64,000 nt of DNA from Rhizophagus clarus (GCA_015698045.1 BLAL01000005.1:1329947-1393946), one strand, 5' to 3'. Shown: positions 1 to 12,406, numbered from the stretch's first letter. Notes: generated by a model from the sequence alone, not told the origin. Translations and numbers: made by a program.

Positions 1-278
1 AAAGAAATAATAACATTAAAATAATGAATAATATATCAATGCAGATAATAAAAAAATTAATTACCAGTAAATGATGTATTTATTATTTTTCTGATATGGA
101 TCTAATTAATTAAAGTGAAAAGAAGTTAATTATTGATGTAAAAAAGTAATATTTATAATAAAGTAAATTTATTTATCGTTATGGAATGTGCGATAAATAA
201 ATTATTTCATAGAAAATAAAGCATTTACCAATAAATTGATTTTTTAAACTCTTTAAAGTCATCGCGGATTGATTCATA
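1..278. other. AT-rich 3' flank of the first kinase gene
   Basis: No gene is visible. The stretch is AT-rich sequence downstream of the minus-strand kinase stop codon. Confidence 0.5.
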
Positions 279-1529
279 CTACTTAGGTCTACTTTTATAA
301 ACGGCACCTGGATTATTTATTGTTATAGGTCCAATATCCGGCGATTTTATAACTTCAGTTGGATTTTCACAATTGTTACCATGTTCGATCTTATGCATTA
401 TGGAAATTTTGTCCCTTATATCAGTGGCTTTTGGTCTTTTATTTGGATCAGAATGCCAACATTCTTTCATTAATTCAACATAACCTTCCGGTGCATTTGC
501 GACAATTGGTGGTCGTAAACCATCAAGTATCTTAATTATAAGTTCTGTATCATGATCTTCATCCCAAAAGGGTCTTCTACCTGTCATAAACTCCCACATA
601 ATCATCGCAAAACTATATATGTCTGAAGCTGTAGTATATTTTTGCCCTCGAAAAAGTTCTGGAGCCATATACGGAATAATACCATCATTTTCATTATTAT
701 TATTCGTAGACTCAGTCGCAGATTTACTAATACCCAGATCACTTATTACCACACTTGCATATTCATATCTTCTTCTATTAAACAATATGTTTCCACTATG
801 TAAATCTCTGTGGATAATATTTAAACTATGTAATTCAACTAGTCCATCTATTGTCATTTTTATGCTATACAATTTCGTTACCCACCTAAAGTTATAAAAA
901 TTATCATTTAAATAAGTTATCAAATCGCCTGAATTATAATATTGCATTATAATAATTACGTCATGAGTGACAGGATCTTGAGTAATTCCAAAATATGTAC
1001 TAATATTGGTTCCGACCTTAGTTCCATTTATATTTGCATTTAAAGAGAACTGGTAAAATATCTTAAGCTATATATAAAAGATCCATTATTTATGAATATT
1101 TTTTTAATTAATATAAAATATTTATTACGGTACCTCATTTAACTCCTTGTACGTAATTCTTTTAAAATTGTTAAGTTTCTTAAGAATAATCTCAGGTTGT
1201 TTATTATTCTTATACTCAGGTTTTTCAGTCAACTCAGAAATTTGGCAATCAGACCAAGTAGCCTTGTAAATTTGACTAAATCCTCCTGAAGCAATATATT
1301 GTATGTTTGTGAACTTTTCATAAGGAATAAACTTCAAATTACGAGCGAATTGCATGAAGTTTCTAATCCATTTTTTTCCTTTTTTATGGTCATAGTTTTT
1401 TTGTATACGTCTCATAAGACTATCAATGATTTTGCCTCCATTTTTTTTATGACAAATTTGACAAACCTGACTTTTACCTAAAATTATTCTTATTTTACTA
1501 CACTTATTACATTTCTTATAAAGTTTTAA
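279..1529 (-). CDS. TKL-like protein kinase with N-terminal zinc ribbon, 5' end unresolved
   Basis: A predicted Ser/Thr (tyrosine-kinase-like) kinase that would phosphorylate unknown substrates. Two exons are seen: 1134-1529 and 279-1049, joined by a GT-AG intron at 1050-1133 in phase 0. The first exon encodes a Cys4 ribbon (CNKC, then CQIC), a linker and a glycine loop (SGGFSQIYKATW) with a candidate beta3 lysine in IILKKL. The second exon starts inside the N-lobe, continues through FGITQDPVTHDVIIIMQYY, and carries HRDLHSGNIL, DLG in place of DFG, and APE. The tail ends VYKSRPK; a related VYTSR/IYKSR tail appears in the other ribbon kinases here. The first exon is open back to a stop at 1530-1532 but has no ATG before the ribbon. 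Either a short upstream exon joins at the TATAAG acceptor near 1523, or the 5' end is lost. Catalytic residues look intact, so the domain is probably active if expressed. Confidence 0.85.
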
Positions 1530-1532
1530 TTA

Positions 1533-1857
1533 TCGTAGTGTAAAAAACAGATGCTAAAATTTTCCTATTCGGTAGTCTGTTGTGCTATTCAATTTGGTGA
1601 TACAGTTTTTTTTTTTATATTTTTTAGAATAATGTAACCCATAAAGTCCCGGCTGAACGATCATCAAAACACTTGCCAGGTATACTCTTTTTTGGTTATA
1701 AAACTTTGCTTGCGAATTTAAATCTTAGTTCTTAGATTTAGGAATAAGAATAATGAATCCGAATCTTAAATCTAAGAGTATTTCACCCACCCTTCTTCCC
1801 AACGAACGGATGGTCAATATATAATAAAAAAAAATATAAAAAAAAAAAAAAATTTCA
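1533..1857. other. Intergenic stretch with one stem-loop
   Basis: No coding content is recognised. Positions 1731-1776 hold an inverted pair (CTTAGATTTA and TAAATCTAAG) that could fold into a hairpin with a loop of about 20 nt. Confidence 0.4.
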
Positions 1858-2305
1858 TCACATGTTTACAGGATACAAAAAAAAAAACAAAACATCGAAC
1901 TTCAAATGATCTTACTTATATAGATTTATTCTATATTTCATAATCTTTTTTTCCACACTAAATAAATTATGTAAATAAACCCGTTATCAAAAAAAAAAAA
2001 TAACTTCCTTTACACGTTATAGTATACACAAAAAAAGAAATAAACAAACATCGAATATCAAATGACTTCCTTATACATATAGATTTACTCTACATTTCGT
2101 AATAATTTTTTTTTCCGCACCAAATAAATTATGTAAACAAGCCGTTAACAAAAAAAAAAGATTAATTTTTATATTATAAAATAAATAAAGTAATAAAAAA
2201 AATCCTTTACACGTTATAGTACACAAAAAAAACAAACATCAAATGATCTTCCTTATATAGATATATTCATCAAATATTTCGTAATAATCGTAAACAAACT
2301 CATCA
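1858..2305. repeat. Three-unit degenerate tandem repeat
   Basis: Three direct units begin near 1861, 2007 and 2202. Each holds the same ordered blocks: CCTTTACACGTTATAGTA (variant in the first unit), an A-run, ACAAACATCGAA/TATCAAATGA, CTTCCTTATA-TAGAT, then TTTCGTAATAAT. The first two units also share AAATAAATTATGTAAA with a following GCCGTTA-like block. Unit length is about 145-195 bp and A-runs vary in length. The array sits just upstream of the OB-fold-like gene and could contribute to its promoter, but no function is evident. Confidence 0.7.
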
Positions 2306-2740
2306 AAAAAAAAGGAGATATTTCATTTTTTAAAAAAAAAAATTTCAAATAAAAAAAAATTAAATTTTTTATTTTAAAAAAAGAAAATTCAACTTCGCTA
2401 AAATAAAACAATAAAAACTTTTGTTAAATTTTAGAATTTTCTTTAATTTAACTATTAATAATTAATTTAATTAATTAATTAATTAATTTTTTTTTTTCTA
2501 AAATCTGATTGTATAAAAAAACCACACTCCTCTTTCCCCTTAAAAATTATTACTTAAAAAAGTAGATTTACATACAAAATTTTTTCTCAAAAAAAAAAAA
2601 AGATCGTGACCTATCTAAAAGCATATTTAAAAAATCTGATCCCCCTGAAAAAATTTTAAAAAAGAATCAACAAAATCTTTTCAGTCGAGACAAAAAAAAA
2701 ATATATTTTTTTTATTTTATACAAAAAAAAAAAATAAAAA

Positions 2741-3657
2741 ATGCCAGCAAATTGAGCATGATATGTTATGTTCACAGCTTAACTCAAAAGTCAACAAAAG
2801 AATACAGTATCAAAGAAATCACTGGAATTGTAAGAATGAATGATGAAGATCCGTCAAAAATCATTTATTTAAAAATTAAAGCTTTTGTCCCACTAGACAA
2901 AGAAATCGAGACCCATATTGAAGAATTTGAAAGTTCTCAAGTAATTTACCTAAAAGATAAATTTATTGGTTGCAACGGGTGGTATATGATATGTTTTTAA
3001 TTTGTTTTTGAAAAAAATTATATTTTTAAAAATAAAAAAATTCATACTAAAATACTAATTCATGAAATACATGATTAAATTAATAAGGTAAACGCTACTT
3101 TCATCAAACCTATTGTCAATCTTGATTTTGACATGATACCAGCTGTAGGTATAAACGCTATGGTAATAGGACAAACTACACAAATGGTTAAAAATGTCGA
3201 TGGTGAATCAGTTCTTGATTTCCTTGTGGAAGAAAATCTAGGAGAAAGTGAACTGAAAGAATTTCAATTAGAAATGAAACATAATCCAAATATCAGTTAT
3301 TTGGCCAATAAGACGAATTCTATTAACCAAACCTTAAGGTCTACCATGGTGATTTTAATGGGTCTGCTTCATAATCAAGAACCTAAAATTAGATGATATC
3401 TCTTTAATTTCTAGTAATCGACCTAATGCTACTAATCAATTCACTGATTTACCATGGTTGAGACAAGACCTGACTAGTCCTGGAAGGCATACACCAAGAG
3501 GATCTACACCACGTTCAAAAAGAGGTCATGTTACACTTTCGCAAGTATTTCCAACAACCAGGCAAACCCGAAGTCACACATTAGCATCTGTATTACAACA
3601 AAATCCACTCCCTAATATGAACCAAAATGAAACTTCTAACAAAACTACTGATGGCTA
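2741..3657 (+). pseudogene. OB-fold-like hypothetical protein, frameshifted
   Basis: Coding sequence runs through three pieces. An ATG at 2741 starts MPAN, then a one-base shift leads into 2752-3000 (KEYSIKEITGIVRMNDEDPS ... KFIGCNGWYM). An AT-rich gap that looks like an intron, with an AG near 3088, precedes VNATFIKPIVNLDFD and 3133-3396. Another one-base shift near 3388 leads into 3390-3657, ending in a Pro/Arg-rich tail. The beta-rich first part (short strands, a KxFVPL segment and a WY) resembles the single OB-fold proteins that I recall as a repeated Rhizophagus family. With two frame breaks it is probably a decayed copy. It lies about 550 bp upstream of a Helitron-type protein relic on the same strand, which suggests it may be an accessory ssDNA-binding protein of that element. 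That last step is inference. Confidence 0.55.
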
Positions 3658-3659
3658 AT

Positions 3660-4085
3660 CTTCCTCTTCTTTTAAAGAACTATTCCTTCATAGCTTTTCA
3701 TTAGAATTTTTTGATTTTTCTCATATATTTGTTAATATTTTTCATAGTTTTCATTAACTTTTTATAATTTTTTTTATTTTATACTTTATTATATATGAAA
3801 ATTGTATTTACATCATTTATTTCTTAATAAAATTAAAATTAAATAAAAAATCTAACTAAAAAAATATGAATTCGTGAAGTCAATAAAAAATAAAAGCCAC
3901 ACCATATCAATCTTTTTTTATAAAAAAATAAATAAATAAACGAAAAAAAATAAAACCTATATATAAATATAATTCGCACAATAAAACTATTGATAAACAG
4001 ACTAATCGTAAAAAAACTGCAATTCGAATTTATTACATATATATATTTGATAATGAATATGAACCTTAATCGAATTAACACCAAA
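3660..4085. other. AT-rich spacer between OB-like relic and Helitron relic
   Basis: No gene is recognised. It contains T-runs and TATA-rich stretches. Confidence 0.4.
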
Positions 4086-4435
4086 TCAGACTGTTAACTA
4101 TAATAATCTTTTTCAAAATTATTTAAATCAAAATCACAACTCCCAAAATAACCATTTATCACAAAATTATTCGAATCAAAATCTCAATTCTCGAAATAAC
4201 CTCAATTAACATATTGGAGACCATCTCCCAAGCAAATAAGATTATACAATAAATTTCAAAATGATATCCTAACCCAATGGCCCCGAATTGACTGTGTATA
4301 CTGTGGAAAACTTATGTATCCCGAAAAAGCAGATTGGATCTTCTATAATCCACTAATCACTTATACTCTACAACAAATAATACCAGATATTGCTCTAACT
4401 TTCCACTCACAAACATTTATTTATGATTTATATAA
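4086..4435 (+). pseudogene. Helitron-type (Rep/helicase) protein N-terminal relic
   Basis: An Asn/Gln-rich stretch (about 4090-4210, NQN/NSQNN-type repeats) is followed, after a frame change, by an open segment from about 4207. That segment encodes RLYNKFQNDILTQWPRIDC, then a zinc-knuckle-like CVYCGKLMYPEKA, then WIFYNP and LQQIIPDIALTFHS. This order matches the region ahead of the Helitron-like domain in large Rhizophagus PIF1-type helicase proteins as I remember them. Only about 70 codons of that segment remain; the Rep HUH motif and the helicase are absent. It is a 5' fragment of a transposon gene. Confidence 0.6.
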
Positions 4436-5397
4436 AAAAATATATTCTTTTCACAAATAAAAATAATAATTATTATACTTTCTTTATATTACCAATCTTA
4501 ATCATCAATTGTTAAATACAATACATTCATTGTTTATTCATAAAAAATATTTGTCAGTGAAACAAAATCAATCACTAACAAGAATAAATGTCGCACATTT
4601 TTTTAACCAATTAAAGTTTAACAATCTAGTCACGCGATCGTGCTGATAATATCCCTATCGTGGGTACTAGAAAAAAACCTACTGGCTAGTTTATCCATAA
4701 TTTGATCAGGTTATTCCATTAAAAATAAAAATATAGTATTTTTATTTAAAGTTTAGGAAGTTAATTAAATAATTAAACAGAAGTCTGCAAGAGAATTTTA
4801 TGACTAATACAGTATTAGCAAATATATTTGATTGTTGTTTTGCCTAATTTATTCGTTTTATGTTTAACGTCACACAAGAGTAATAAATATTCACATTAGT
4901 TACATCGGGATGTGATTTACTATGCTATAGCCATTACGATCATTCTTGTCCGCTATTCTGATATTGTTATTTTTTATCACACTGAAAAATTTTAATTGTA
5001 CTACATATTATATTTTTGTTATTTAATAAAATAGATTCTCGAAGCTTGATATTGTATGTAAATAAAGTAAATAAAATTTGAATAGTGCATTACCTGTGGT
5101 AATATGACGATAGCATAATTACTGTTTCACAATTTTTTTGCGATACAAATAACACAATTTATAAGCTAAATTGTATAATAAAACGTATTACCATTACTTG
5201 CCCATTACTATTATTATTGTTATATATGTATATATTTTTTTTTAATGGATACATATTTTATTTTATTTATACAATAGTTTAATTTAAAATATCAATCAAA
5301 TATGGCGACCGGTAATTATGAAAACTCGACATAAAATTGTTTTTATTACTAATAAATGTTTTTTTTTTTTTTTCTTATTTGTTTTTTTAAAACCTAT
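4436..5397. other. Non-genic AT-rich stretch
   Basis: No reading frame or RNA gene is supported. The sequence is diffuse and AT-rich with no recognised repeat. Confidence 0.4.
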
Positions 5398-6998
5398 TAA
5401 ATTAGTCGGTATTGACTTAGGAACTACATACTCCTGTGTTGGTGTTTAGAAAAATGATGATGTTGAAATTATTACCAACAGTTGGGGTAATCGCAAAATA
5501 TCATCATATGTCGCATTCACTGATAAAAGTATTCTTATTGGCTATCCGGCAAAAAATCAAATTTCTACAAATCCATGTAATACTGTCTTTGACATTTACC
5601 ATCTTATTGGCCGCAATTTTAATGATCCTGACATTCAATCTAATTTGAAGGTACGTAAAGTTAATATAATTATTTAAAAAAGATTGAATTCACAGAAAAC
5701 TTTACTCAAAAAATTTATATTATATTAGCGCTGGCCGTTCAGAGTCATTGAAAAAATTGGAAAACTATATGTTCGTGTGAAGAAATATTGTTCATGGTAT
5801 TGGTAGAACTGAAAGAAGCCGCAGAAATTTATCTCAGTACACAAGTTGAAAGGGTTGTAATCACAGTGCCATCATGCTTTAATTATTTTTCAAAGTAAAG
5901 CTATAAGGAATGCTGGTTTGATTGCCAGTTTGAATGTAATTCGTATCATTGTTGGATCAACTGCGCGTCCATTGCTTATGGTTTAGCAATATTAAAATTA
6001 ATGACATTTCTTATAAGTTGGACAGGATTACAACTAGTGGACGTAATAGTGAACTAAATGTACTTGTCTTTAATTTGGGTGGTAGTACTTGGAATGTCTC
6101 TCTCTTAAGAATTAAAGGTAGATTTATTGAAGTAAAGGCTGTTGCTAGTAACAATTATCTTAGTGGTAAAGATTTTGACAATCGCCTTATGAATCATTTT
6201 GTATAAGAATTCAAAAGTAAGATCTTTCTTCTAACGTAAGTGCTCTCTATCATTTAAAGGAGCATTGTGAACGAGCAAAGCACAAGCTTTCTACATCAAT
6301 GCAAGCTTTCATCAAAATCAGTTCTCTTTTTGAAAATATCATATCAACTTTGTACCTCTTTGACACGTGGCAAATTTAAAGAATTGAATCAAGATTTGTT
6401 TCGATCAATTATTGAACTTATTGAGAGAGTATTGAAAGATAGTAAAATTTCTACATAAAAGTCATGTTGATGAAATTGTTTTGATTGGTGGCTCAACACG
6501 AATTCCCAAAATTCAAAGGATAATATCTGAATTCTTTATGGAAAAGAAATAAACAAATCTATTAATCCTGATGAAGCAGCACTTTATGTTGTTGCCATAC
6601 AAGCTGCTGTTTTATCTGGTAAGAAATCTGAAAAGCTTCTAGATTTTCTTTTAATTGATGCTAATGTTTTATCACTGGGTATTGAAATTCTCAACCTAAT
6701 ATATTGATTAAAGTATATGAAGGTGAACATACCCGAACAAAAGATAACAATTTGCTTGGAAAATTCAAACTACCTATTCCTTCAGCACCAAAGGAAATTC
6801 CACAAATTGAAATTATCTTCGATATTGATGCAATAGAATTATAACCGTATGTATTCTTACAAAAATATCATTACAATTTAAATAGTGAATTTCACTTATT
6901 TTTTTAAGTTTCAACTGTTGATAAATCAACTGGTAGGTCAAATAAAAATTACCGTTGAAGGACAATTGAAATCGAGCATATGGGTTTGTAATCATACT
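5398..6998 (+). pseudogene. HSP70-family chaperone pseudogene
   Basis: HSP70 motifs appear in the correct order but in a broken frame. They are the nucleotide-binding start VGIDLGTTYSCVGV, followed immediately by an in-frame TAG at 5447-5449. Next come [53 protein letters not shown] (near 5810), the phosphate-2 motif as VFNLGGSTWN (near 6070), GKDFDNRLMNHF with a stop, [17 protein letters not shown], the adenosine motif [15 protein letters not shown] (near 6475) and [18 protein letters not shown]. The substrate-binding part fades out by about 6998. At least five stops or shifts are present. Introns seem partly kept (GGTACG after NLK at 5648), so it is more likely a decayed gene duplicate than a processed copy. 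Confidence 0.88.
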
Positions 6999-7655
6999 TT
7001 AATATTTACAATATAATTGTGGTTTTATTAACGTATGTTACTTTGCAATAATAGTTAACAGAATAATCCAGAGGTAGCACATAACTCATTAACTCTTATA
7101 TCTCATATTTGCATTAAAAACAAAATCTCGTGGATTGAAAATCTTAGTAAAAATATGTTATGATAAATTAATATTTATAATAATAAAATGTCTGTTTTTT
7201 AATTAGCTGATAGGAAAATTAAAACCGAAAATCCAAAACATACATTAACTAAAGCCAAATGTCTATTATTTCTAAAGTTATAAATTGAATTTAAATAATA
7301 AAATAGTTTCAAGCATTTAGCACTGATTTAATTGTATGGAAAGTTATGTTCAAAATTGTCCTGTAATTTATTATTTATAATTTTAATTACAAATTTGCTT
7401 GCAACCTCAGTAATCAAACTGCACCATTAATAATTAATGTTGTAGATACAAGATAGTAATATTTTAAACTGCGTCAATGGTATTGTTATTTTTTAATCAT
7501 CATTTGATAAAAAATAAAAATGTGTAGCTAAAGTTATTAAACGTCAAAACTATTTTTATAGGCTAAAAAAAGTTTTAAACTCATATGATTATATGAACTA
7601 AAAAAAAAAAATCATGGTAGTTTTTTTACATACGTGATACGTTATCATCGTTTTT
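6999..7655. other. Convergent 3' spacer
   Basis: AT-rich spacer between the HSP70 relic (plus) and the kelch gene (minus). A short open trace near 7060-7140 could be residual HSP70 sequence, but I cannot place it. Confidence 0.35.
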
Positions 7656-7657
7656 AA

Positions 7658-8877
7658 TTATGGTACATACATTATAGTAATTGGCGGTTTAACTCCCTTC
7701 ATCTTTCTTGCTTTATTGTATCTAAAAACGGCAAACGAAATAAAACCAAGAGTGATTGTTACAATAATTACACTGATACTAGCTCTTGCAATAATAGGGT
7801 CGATAATTTTATTACAATAATCCACTTCAGTAAAATTTGCATATTCTCCAATTTTATAAATATGAATTTTATTATTTGCTTCTTGTGTAGTTCCTTAACC
7901 TAATAAAAGAAAATAAAATTTTTGTTATAGAAAAATGTTCAAAACCCGGTAGATATAATTCCTTAAAACATTTATTTAAAATAATATAATTTAATGATAT
8001 GTACCAAAAGCGATAAACATATAATCATCATGATATGTTGCAGTATGACCTTTATAAGGAGCTCCAATTATATTTCCATTTCCATGATACCATTCTAGTG
8101 TCTTTGTATTTAAGACCACGTAATAATTTTCTACTGGCATAGTCAGACTAGAATTAACTCCTCCAAATACAATAATCCTATTATCGTTTGCTTTATTAAA
8201 TTAAGAAGATTTAATTAGGATTAGGGTGGGTTGCCTTAAAAAAATCACTTTAATATTTACTTAAAACAGCTGTATGCCAACATCTTTGTTCTGGTGGATT
8301 TTTTGTTTCCTAATTTATATAAGAGATTTAACAATTTATGTCTTTATAGTAATAGTTAGTAATAACGTACCCATTTATTCCATGAACCATTTATGATATT
8401 GTAGACATCCAGCTATCATTAAAGGAAAAATGGTGTTAACCGTAATAATATAATATCAGTATAACAAACAAATACGGTATATAGAATATGTACAATATTC
8501 ATATTAATTAGTAATCCGTTATCACCACATCCTCCGATATAAACGATTTCACCGGTATCAGATAAAAAAGTGGCAGTATGTCCTTCTCTCTTAATTATTG
8601 TAGTAGCTGCTCCATGATGTTTTGGTACTGAATCATCAAAAGTTAAATTTACAAATGGTAATGAATCTTTGGTTTTATTAAATGATTTTGAAACATCTAG
8701 ATAGAAGAAATAATTAAGACTTTCATTATTATCTTGACCATCAAGGAAAAATATTTTCGTTCCGACCAATGTTGCTGTATGGTAAATTCTTCCTTTCGGA
8801 ATATATGGTTGACAATTTATATTAACAATGATTTGGGAAAATATTATATATAAAATCAAATTTTTCAGATTTTTCAT
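7658..8877 (-). CDS. Kelch-repeat membrane protein
   Basis: Five exons fit in frame: 8494-8877, 8371-8412, 8261-8309, 8005-8190 and 7658-7893. All introns are GT-AG and the product is about 298 aa. The N-terminus (MKNLKNLILYIIFSQIIVNI, then NCQP) is a signal peptide. Kelch-type blades follow: RIYHTATLVGTKIFFLDG, GHTATFLSDTGEIVYIGG, ILDVYNIINGSWNKW, RCWHTAVLTNDNRIIVFGG and GHTATYHDDYMFIAFG. A C-terminal hydrophobic helix (ASISVIIVTITLGFISFAVF) precedes a short basic tail. It is predicted to be a single-pass surface or secretory-pathway protein with an outward beta-propeller. The repeat number is low for a full propeller, so it is a short member of the expanded Rhizophagus kelch family. No enzyme activity is implied. 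Confidence 0.88.
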
Positions 8878-8879
8878 TT

Positions 8880-10600
8880 TTTTTTTTTTTTTTTAAAAAT
8901 TATGAAAAATGAGTTCATTATATATTTTGTATATGGCGCTGTTGTTCATGGAGCTTAGTCTATTTACATCAGTGTACAACGTTACATAACAGACAAGAAA
9001 TTGTATTAAATATGAATTAAAACTAATTCACCAAGACAGCCTCATTGCCTATTTGTTTCATTATTTGTAACTAGGTTAAGTAGGGTTACGTCATGGATTT
9101 CTTTGAAAGAAGAATCAGTTCATTTTGTTTATGCTGAAATGGTCACAAGGTTAGGCATGCAAATATACAGTGAATAGTGAAATTTATGCAATTTATGTAA
9201 TATTTGTTTTTAAATTTAGCATGTCTGGGTACATTTTTTCTATGTATAGTACTTACTGTAAGTTTATACTATATCAATAATAACTTCATTAAAAAAAAAA
9301 AAAAAATAGATAATAAATAAATAAAGTAAAATTTTTCTAGAATCCCGGTTCTACAAAACTCAAAAAAAAAGAAAAATACTGCTAAAAGGTCTCTAGGGAA
9401 TGCAAAGATAAAAATTTATTTAAAAAATAAATCATTTACAAAAAATTAATATAAAGAAACGTTAGTAAATTTCACAATAAAAAACAAAAAAATAAAATTT
9501 TGATGTACTACTAACTTTCAAAATGGCGTCAGAGAAAAAAAGTAGATAAGACCGGATACTACTAAATAAATATTTACCTGAATTGAATTGAAATGATGAT
9601 TTACAGTACTTGAAAAATTGTTTGTAATTTAAAAATTACATGAGGCAATACATGCGATTATCACACGATATTATAAACTACTATAAATTATCTTGTTAGC
9701 CAATTATAAAAATATAAAAAGAATAAAATATTCATTTTGAAATTTTAATTTTCCGTCAGATGGGGTTATGATATAATTCAATTTTCCACCTTATTGTAGT
9801 AATCTTGGGTTTTTACCGTCGAATGAAGGGCTTGTCTTTTTTTTTTGGTCAATCAAATTTTTTACTTTGTTAAAGCATGCATGTTTATACTACTAATCCT
9901 ATCTTCAACAATAAGTGTGTCCTGCTTTACTAATAAGGTGCCTCCCGGCTATCTGGCTACTTCAACACTCAATGTGTATGTAGTTAGGACATTTGTAAAT
10001 ATTTAGGGGAACGCAAATAGTATAAATAGAAGAAATAGATGGACAACAATCGATGAAATGCAAAAGAAATTATTAAAATGAATAATATATGGAAGTACCA
10101 ATAAATGAAATAAACAAAAGACGAAAATGCGTAAAAGAGTTGTATTTTAAAGTTTATTTATTTAAACTCTTATTTTCTTTTACTTATTAGTTTAATAGGG
10201 ATAAAATTTTCATAATATATTTGTATTTTATTTATTTATTTTTTATTTTTTATTTGATTTAATAATAAAATAAATTTAAATTATGTAAATACAACTAATA
10301 ATAAATAATAAATTGTATATATATAATATATAGTAAATTTAATAAGCAGATAATATAAATTTCGTGATTAAATCATGTAAATTTTGTATGAATTCCGTGT
10401 AAATTCCGTATCTAAACCATAATTATAGTGATACGGAATTGTGCAATTTTTATAGGGAATCATTTATATAAAATAATCGGTTTTTATTAATTAGATAGTC
10501 AAAATAATAAAATATAACAAATTATCTTATATACTAAATAAAATATGCATCAAAATTCTTTCATAGAATAATATGAAATTGATTTACAGGATTTATAAAA
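8880..10600. other. Long non-genic AT-rich stretch
   Basis: No supported gene. It is upstream of the kelch gene (promoter presumably within 8880-9100) and then homopolymer-rich sequence up to the tandem array. A short lower-AT stretch at 9780-10010 shows no recognisable coding content. Confidence 0.4.
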
Positions 10601-10609
10601 AATTCTGAC

Positions 10610-11545
10610 AAAAAATATTATAAATATATGCAGAGAAGGTGTTTCACAGTTATACATCAATATACTACATATATCTTAAAGACAAAAAAAAATGCAGAAA
10701 AATTTTTTTGTTATAGAATGTATGCTAAACCTTTCAGTTGAATAGTATTATATATTGAAATTTATGATTCACAAAAAAAATCTGATACAGAAATAATAAA
10801 AATTCGCCTAGAAAAGTGATTCACTTTTAAATAATCCAAAAAACATAGTAAAAATGCAGAAAAATGCAGAAAAAATCAATTATCAATATAAAGTATTTGC
10901 TGAAACTTTAGTAGAATAATGTTATGAATTGGATTTTATGATTCATAAAAAAATTCAGGTACAAAATTATTAAAATTTTATCTAGAAAAGTGATTCACTT
11001 TTAAAACGCGGAAAAAATATTTTTTTAATATAAAGTATGTATTGAAATTTTCAGCCAATTAGTATTATACATCGGATTTTATGGTTCACAAAAAATATAA
11101 TACAAAAATATTAAAAATTCGTCAAGAAAAGTGATTCATTTTTAAAAACCCAAAAACATAGTAAAAATGCAGAAAAATGCGAAAAAAATCAATTTTTAAT
11201 ATAAAGTATGTGCCTAAACTTTTAGTATAATAATGTTATAAATTGAATCTTATGATTCGCAAAAAAAAACTGATACAAAATGATAAAAAATTCGTCTAGA
11301 AAAGTAATTCACTTTTAAAAAATCAAAAAATATGATAAAAATGTAAAAAATGTAAAAAATGCAATTTTCAAATAGAAAGTATGTATTGAAACTTTCAGTA
11401 GAATAGTACTATGTATTGAATTATACGATTCACAAAAAAAATCCGGTATAAAAATATTAAAAATTCGTGTAAAAAAGTGATTCACTTTTACAATACAAAA
11501 ATCACATGATAATCTCGCAAAATCAGATTTTCTCAATAATTTTGA
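10610..11545. repeat. ~173-bp tandem repeat with a 17-bp palindromic box
   Basis: About five degenerate direct units. Each contains, in order, ATGCAGAAAAATGC-like A-rich sequence, ATAAAGTATGT, GAAACTTTCAGTAGAATA, TATGATTCACAAAAAAA, ATTCGTCTAGAAAAGTG and the near-perfect palindrome AAAAGTGATTCACTTTT. The palindromes lie at 10812-10828, 10986-11002, 11127-11143, 11300-11316 and 11473-11489, so the spacing is 174, 141, 173 and 173 bp. The repeat is noncoding. The palindrome is the best-conserved part of each unit, suggesting a protein-binding site or a satellite-like unit. Confidence 0.8.
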
Positions 11546-11634
11546 AAACGGCGGATATTCCCATGATCATAATAGTGTTGCGGTAATATAACACGTGACT
11601 AAGAAGGATCAGTTAAGTCACATGATTGATCAAT

Positions 11635-11745
11635 GTTTCGAATGTTAAATATGTTAAATATGTTAAACATATGCAATATATGCAATATGTGCAATATGTG
11701 CAATATGTTTAATTTGTTAAATATGTTAAATATTTTTAGTGTAGT
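11635..11745. repeat. Short AATATGTTA/AATATGTGC repeat run
   Basis: About ten imperfect 9-bp units of the form AATATGTTA and AATATGTGC follow one another. This is low-complexity simple-sequence expansion next to the longer tandem array. Confidence 0.7.
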
Positions 11746-12279
11746 TTTAGTAGTTATAAAAACGCGTATGTTCACCCTGTTGTAAAAAGTTAATTAGATA
11801 GCATTTTTATGGATTAATAAAAATTGGTTTATTAATAAAAAGTTATCTCGTTGATTGATTGTATTCTGACATTTTTTTGTATTTTTTTTTTTTATTTGTG
11901 TTGTAAATCGTGACAGATTTACGGTTATTTTTTTTTGTTGGTTTTTGTGTAACCTTCGCAGATTTTGTTATGAGTTATTCGTTATTGATTTATTATCTTT
12001 TATTTCATTTTTATTTACACTTAATTATAAACATTCCTTCTGCTACCACCACCATACATACCGCTTATCCCTTATAAGCACCCAAAGAACTGGCATAACA
12101 ATAGGAATAGTTGTAAAATTTTCTCGTAGTTTTTTTATTTTAATATACTTACCACACATTAATTTTGCTGAATAATTGGGAATACATTTTTTTAAAACAT
12201 TATTAAAACTATTTATATTATAATTTAGAAATTTCTAAATTTTATCATAAAAATTGATTTTATTAGTAAAAAAGTTATT

Positions 12280-12346
12280 TGCTCAATTACAAACTGATTT
12301 GCTTATGTAAAAGAAAATTTACATGTACTCTATAATCAGTGTTGAA
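12280..12346. repeat. 3' flank block shared (inverted) with the kinase at 20.6 kb
   Basis: The reverse complement of this block matches 22435-22515 (TCAACACTGATTATAGA ... ATGTAAA ... TCTTTTACATAA ... ATCAGTTTGTAATTGAGCAAA). Each copy lies just downstream of a ribbon-kinase stop codon, in the same orientation relative to the gene. It is therefore a conserved 3'-UTR or terminator block duplicated with the genes. Confidence 0.8.
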
Positions 12347-12406
12347 CAAATCAATATAAAATATGTAATATTCTAAGAGCTTTAATTCACTTCAATTTTT
12401 TTTAAC

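Noticed and set aside
3839-4084. 81-codon minus-strand ORF rich in Phe/Ile
   Set aside because: Composition is that of translated A/T runs, and it lies opposite Helitron relic flank.
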